From contig NZ_JAZHRT010000001.1 of the NCBI RefSeq assembly GCF_036924535.1, forward strand, positions 248,001-312,000: a stretch of 64,000 nt of DNA. Direction: 5' to 3'. Of the stretch, positions 63,353 to 64,000 are shown in pieces (within the stretch, counting starts at the first letter, position 1; each line of letters starts with the position of its first letter). The notes beneath the pieces are model-generated. The model was not told the DNA's origin. It did no database searches and saw only the letters and a list, made by a program, of their open reading frames with translations. Position numbers and translations under genes: made by a program. This DNA is from Bradyrhizobium sp. AZCC 2262 (GTDB lineage: Bacteria; Pseudomonadota; Alphaproteobacteria; Rhizobiales; Xanthobacteraceae).

Positions 63353-63811
63353 ATGCTGTCACACCACGAACGCAAGTTCCTGTCGGTGCAACGGGTCGGG
63401 CATCTTGCCACGGCCGATAGCAGGGCCATTCCGCACGTCGTGCCAGTGTGTTTTACGATTTCGCAAGACACCCTTTACATCAGCATCGACGAGAAGCCGA
63501 AGCGCGTGACTGGAGCAGCACTCAAGCGCGTCCGCAACATCGAGCGCAACCCGATGGTCGCCATCGTGGTTGATCGGTACGACGAAGACTGGACCCGGCT
63601 TGGCTGGGTGATGTTGCGTGGACGGGCCGAGATCCTGCGCAACGGAACCGAGCACGATCACGCGCAGGAGCTGCTACGCTCCCGGTACCACCAGTTGGCG
63701 GCGATGCAGATCGCCGATCGGCCCGTCATCGCGGTCCGCCTGGAGCGGGTGACGAGCTGGGGCGACCTGTCCGTGGGCGCCGACGAGGCCGACCATGATG
63801 GTCAAGCCTAG
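63353..63811 (+). CDS. PPOX-class F420-dependent oxidoreductase (TIGR03668 type)
   Basis: A 152-residue split-barrel flavin/F420-binding protein. The opening LSHHERKFLSVQRVGHLATADSRAIPHVVPVCFTISQDTLYISIDEKPK and the closing ADRPVIAVRLERVTSWGDLS are the pattern of this family. It is cytoplasmic and expected to use F420 or FMN. It is followed 68 bp later by a luciferase-like F420 oxidoreductase gene, so the two may share a reduction pathway. Whether this organism makes F420 cannot be seen here. Confidence 0.88.
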   Translation: MLSHHERKFLSVQRVGHLATADSRAIPHVVPVCFTISQDTLYISIDEKPKRVTGAALKRVRNIERNPMVAIVVDRYDEDWTRLGWVMLRGRAEILRNGTEHDHAQELLRSRYHQLAAMQIADRPVIAVRLERVTSWGDLSVGADEADHDGQA

Positions 63812-63878
63812 ACGCTGTTGCGACCGTCACGTGCGGTCGCGTAGGATGGAGCTTGGCCGCAACCGGGGAGTATGGGAC

Positions 63879-64000
63879 ATGCATGTCGGGCTTACGATGT
63901 TTCCGACGGATTACGCGATTCCACCGCACGACCTTGCCGTGGCGGCGGAGGCGCGAGGTTACGATTCATTGTGGTTGCCGGAGCACAGTCACATTCCCAC
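63879..64000 (+). CDS. LLM-class (luciferase-like) F420-dependent oxidoreductase (partial)
   Basis: The first 40 residues of a gene that runs off the right edge. MHVGLTMFPTDYAIPPHDLAVAAEARGYDSLWLPEHSHIP is the typical N-terminal barrel strand and helix of luciferase-like monooxygenases, with the SLWLPEHSHIP block of the TIGR03619 group. GGGGAG lies upstream. It follows the PPOX-class gene in the same direction. Confidence 0.85.
   Translation, partial: MHVGLTMFPTDYAIPPHDLAVAAEARGYDSLWLPEHSHIP

Noticed and set aside
62733..63509. 258-codon plus-strand frame before the PPOX-class gene
   Set aside because: It runs out of frame into a recognised gene, has no family match and includes a dispersed repeat copy.
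1..64000. CRISPR arrays, complete insertion sequences or prophage genes
   Set aside because: No regularly spaced repeats, transposase or phage structural genes were seen on either strand.

Overview
The window looks like chromosome of a GC-rich alphaproteobacterium, most likely Bradyrhizobium or a close relative. Pointers are the protein families (alphaproteobacterial 5-aminolevulinate synthase, 180-kDa NAD-glutamate dehydrogenase, DUF6894, FixJ-type regulators) and a short dispersed inverted repeat built on gCTTCTGGCGCxAAGCg that recurs at least five times between genes. Species is an inference; no rRNA or complete tRNA is present.

Layout. 1-6.8 kb: an oligopeptide-type ABC transporter (minus strand) divergent from a flavoprotein/ferredoxin pair, a D-2-hydroxyacid dehydrogenase and a class II aldolase. 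6.8-12.1 kb: AraC regulator, HSL-type esterase, a frameshifted LysR gene, a bile-acid-symporter-like transporter and a DUF2891 protein. 12.1-13.2 kb: gene-poor stretch with a degenerate 3' fragment of tRNA-Arg(CCG), the usual scar of an integrated element, plus a strong terminator. 13.2-18.1 kb: cytochrome bo3 quinol oxidase operon cyoEABCD. 18.4-23.8 kb: an operon for a periplasmic molybdenum aldehyde-type dehydrogenase (Mo subunit, 2Fe-2S subunit, tri-haem cytochrome c) with small accessory proteins. 24.0-29.3 kb: an unusual operon of two tandem paralogues, a DyP-type peroxidase, a DUF4331-SRPBCC fusion and a TPR protein. 29.6-38.6 kb: a 2096-residue pseudokinase/ATPase/GAF/PAS/histidine kinase with three regulators. 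38.7-41.9 kb: an AaeB/AaeX/AaeA-type efflux system. 42-47.7 kb: small secreted or unknown proteins, hemA, a ClpP-like periplasmic protein and two gene remnants. 47.7-52.5 kb: NAD-glutamate dehydrogenase. 53-59 kb: LysR-controlled catabolic operon (flavin monooxygenase, hydrolase, MFS transporter, M24 peptidase) ending in fragments of a tripartite tricarboxylate transporter. 59.4-64 kb: scattered genes including a TRAP binding protein, a 21-residue lysine-rich peptide gene and two F420-type oxidoreductases.

How it may work together. A 39-bp sequence is repeated in the same orientation upstream of three operons: cyo (18192), the dehydrogenase operon (23901) and the DyP operon (29451). This suggests one regulon in which a periplasmic dehydrogenase passes electrons through cytochrome c and quinone to the bo3 oxidase, while a DyP peroxidase cassette is made in parallel. 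The adjacent giant sensor kinase and FixJ-like regulators are the obvious candidate controllers. A second 17-bp motif lies 111-120 bp upstream of three of those regulator genes. The motifs are read directly from the sequence; the regulon is inference, and it is the best candidate here for an undescribed system.
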